From Wenzhouxiangella sp. (GTDB lineage: Bacteria > Pseudomonadota > Gammaproteobacteria > Xanthomonadales > Wenzhouxiangellaceae): 6,814 bases of DNA. This document shows positions 5,127-6,814 of the stretch, one piece after another. The notes beneath the pieces are model-generated. The model was not told where the DNA came from. It saw only the letters and a list, made by a program, of their open reading frames with translations, and did no database searches. Location of the stretch: positions 1 through 6,814 of the forward strand of contig SKZJ01000108.1 in assembly GCA_007127425.1 (NCBI GenBank), given 5' to 3'. The number at the start of each line of letters is the position of its first letter. The first letter of the stretch is position 1. The translations under genes and the position numbers were made by a program.

Positions 5127-6814
5127 GTGTCCGGCCCCGCTGCGGTTACCGTCCGCGTCGTCGTCCCGGTCCCGCTGCCGAGGCCGTTCGATTACCTGCC
5201 ACATTCCGGGGGGCGCCTGCCGGCCATCGGGAGCCGCGTGCTGGTGCCCTTCGGACGCCGGCAACTGGTCGGCATCGTGGTCGATCACGGCTCGCCGCCG
5301 GCCGACTCCTCCGTCAAGCTCAAGCCCATCGAGCGCGTGCTCGACGAGGGCCTGCTCGATGACCACCTACTGCAACTGGCCGACTGGTGCTGCCGCTACT
5401 ACGGCTGCGCTCCCGGCGAGGCGGCCAACCTGCTGCTGCCCGGCGCCCTGCGCCGTGTCCGTGAATTCCGCCCGCCGCCCAAGCCGTTCATCGAACTGAC
5501 CACTGAGGGCCGCGAGGCCGAGTTGTCGCGCGCGCCGCGGCAGTCCGAACTGCGCGACCGGCTTGTCGACGGCCCCCGCGCTCGCCGCGAGCTGACCGAG
5601 ATGGGGTTTGCTGCCGAAGTTCTGCGGCGCATGCTCGATGCCGGCCTGATACGCGCTATCGAGGATCCCGGTGTCATTGCCTCCTCGCCCGGGCCCGAGA
5701 TCAATGCCGAGCAACGCCATGCCGTCGCCGCCATCCTTGCCGCTCGCCACCGCTTCGAAGTCCTGTTGCTGGCCGGCATCACCGGCAGCGGCAAGACCGA
5801 GGTTTACCTGCGTGCCGCCCGCCGCATGCTCGCGCGCGATCGCCAGGTACTGATCCTGATCCCGGAAATCGGCCTGACCGCCCAACTGGTCCGCCGTATC
5901 GAGTCGCGCCTGGGGGCGACGGCCCATGTCTATCACTCAGGCCTCAGTGAGGGCGAGCGCCTGGCCTGCTGGCAGGCCGCGCACTCCGGACGGGCCCGGG
6001 TCATCGTCGGCACCCGATCCGCGGTTTTCCTGCCACTGAAACACCCGGGCCTGATCGTGGCCGACGAGGAACACGACAGTTCCTACAAGCAGGCCGACGG
6101 TGCCCGCTACCATGGTCGCGACGTCGCCGTGATGCGGGCACGCAAGCTCGGCATCCCGATTGTACTGGGGTCGGCCACGCCGTCGCTGGAAAGCCTTTAC
6201 AACGCCGATCAGGGCCGCTATCGCCTGCTTGAGCTGACCGAACGTGCCGGCGAGGCGAAGCTGCCGCGCTGGCGCATCGTCGATGCCCGGGGTCGCGCCG
6301 CGAGCCTCGATCCGGAACTGGTGCGCAGTGTGCGTCGTCACCTTGATGAGGGCGGGCAGGTGCTGATCTACCGCAATCGCCGCGGCTATGCGCCGGTGCT
6401 GATGTGTGCCGAATGCGGCTGGTCGGCCGATTGCCAGCGTTGCGACGCTCACATGACCTGGCATCAGGCCAACGCCAGCCTGCAGTGCCATCACTGTGGC
6501 GTCCATCACCGCGCGCCGCCGCGGTGTCCCGAGTGCGGTTCGCCCGAGCTGCTGGCCCTGGGTGCGGGCACCGAGCGCCTCGAAGACCAGTTGCGCCAGA
6601 CGTTCGATGACGTCCCGGTGCATCGCGTCGACCGCGACAGCATGACCGGCCGTCATGATTTCGAGGCACTGCTGGAAAAAGTACGCAGCGGCGAGCCCTG
6701 CATCCTGGTCGGCACCCAGATGCTGGCCAAGGGCCATCACCTGCCCGGTGTCACGCTGGCGGCCGTGCTCGACGTCGACCAGGCCCTGTTCAGCGCGGAT
6801 TTCCGCGCGCCCGA
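5127..6814 (+). CDS. priA: Primosomal replication-restart helicase PriA (3' end missing)
   Basis: PriA is a 3'-to-5' superfamily 2 DNA helicase that recognises stalled or D-loop forks and reloads the replisome. The window holds 562 codons plus two bases; E. coli PriA has 732 residues, so roughly 170 are cut off. Counting from the GTG at 5127: 3' DNA-binding domain 7-110 (VPVPLPRPFDYL, RVLVPFGRR), winged helix about 115-180, Walker A GITGSGKT at 217-224 (K223), Walker B DEEH at 313-316 followed by DSSYKQ, motif III GSATPS at 348-353, and the zinc-binding loops with eight cysteines C427, C430, C436, C439, C454, C457, C467, C470. These cysteines have the spacing of E. coli 436/439/445/448/463/466/476/479. 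GTG 5127 is the start because no in-frame ATG precedes the conserved N-terminus; it lacks a clear Shine-Dalgarno site. It lies 13 nt after prc with no terminator between, suggesting co-transcription. Confidence 0.96.
   Translation, partial: MSGPAAVTVRVVVPVPLPRPFDYLPHSGGRLPAIGSRVLVPFGRRQLVGIVVDHGSPPADSSVKLKPIERVLDEGLLDDHLLQLADWCCRYYGCAPGEAANLLLPGALRRVREFRPPPKPFIELTTEGREAELSRAPRQSELRDRLVDGPRARRELTEMGFAAEVLRRMLDAGLIRAIEDPGVIASSPGPEINAEQRHAVAAILAARHRFEVLLLAGITGSGKTEVYLRAARRMLARDRQVLILIPEIGLTAQLVRRIESRLGATAHVYHSGLSEGERLACWQAAHSGRARVIVGTRSAVFLPLKHPGLIVADEEHDSSYKQADGARYHGRDVAVMRARKLGIPIVLGSATPSLESLYNADQGRYRLLELTERAGEAKLPRWRIVDARGRAASLDPELVRSVRRHLDEGGQVLIYRNRRGYAPVLMCAECGWSADCQRCDAHMTWHQANASLQCHHCGVHHRAPPRCPECGSPELLALGAGTERLEDQLRQTFDDVPVHRVDRDSMTGRHDFEALLEKVRSGEPCILVGTQMLAKGHHLPGVTLAAVLDVDQALFSADFRAP

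Noticed and set aside
5937..6740. 267-codon reverse-strand open frame opposite priA
   Set aside because: It lies antisense to the helicase motifs and zinc cysteines of priA. The protein is Ala/Gly/His-rich with no recognisable motif, as expected for a shadow frame.

Overview
This window is a compact run of six genes, all on the + strand, from a GC-rich bacterium that is most probably a gammaproteobacterium. The main reason is the order rlpA, D,D-carboxypeptidase (dacA/dacC), ybeD, lipB, which matches the E. coli rlpA-dacA-ybeD-lipB locus. Codon use favours GC-ending codons throughout most of the window. I suspect a Chromatiales/Xanthomonadales-like lineage (for example Wenzhouxiangella-like), but the sequence I can read does not prove this.

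Layout: 1-693 is the 3' part of rlpA (septal lytic transglycosylase with a SPOR domain), whose start lies outside the window. 729-1898 is a penicillin-binding-protein-5-type D-Ala-D-Ala carboxypeptidase. 1909-2178 is a YbeD/DUF493 protein. 2179-2277 is the only real intergenic region (99 bp) and holds an eight-copy heptamer tandem repeat. 2278-2958 is lipB (octanoyltransferase). 2960-5113 is prc/tsp (periplasmic tail-specific protease). 5127 to the window edge is priA (primosomal helicase), which lacks its C-terminus. Other gaps are 35, 10, 1 and 13 nt, so the genes look co-transcribed, perhaps in two blocks separated at the repeat. I see no tRNA, rRNA, CRISPR, insertion sequence or convincing terminator.

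Functionally, RlpA, the carboxypeptidase and Prc all act in the periplasm on peptidoglycan or on the enzymes that remodel it. YbeD and LipB are the usual companions of this locus, LipB starting protein lipoylation. PriA restarts stalled replication forks. The departure from the E. coli arrangement is that lipB is followed by prc and priA; lipA is not next.

All six genes are recognisable housekeeping genes with intact catalytic residues where visible, and I do not see a new defence or mobile system. The one clear outlier is the C-free, GTGTTAA-type heptamer array between ybeD and lipB, together with the strongly G-over-C skewed sequence that continues into the first codons of lipB.
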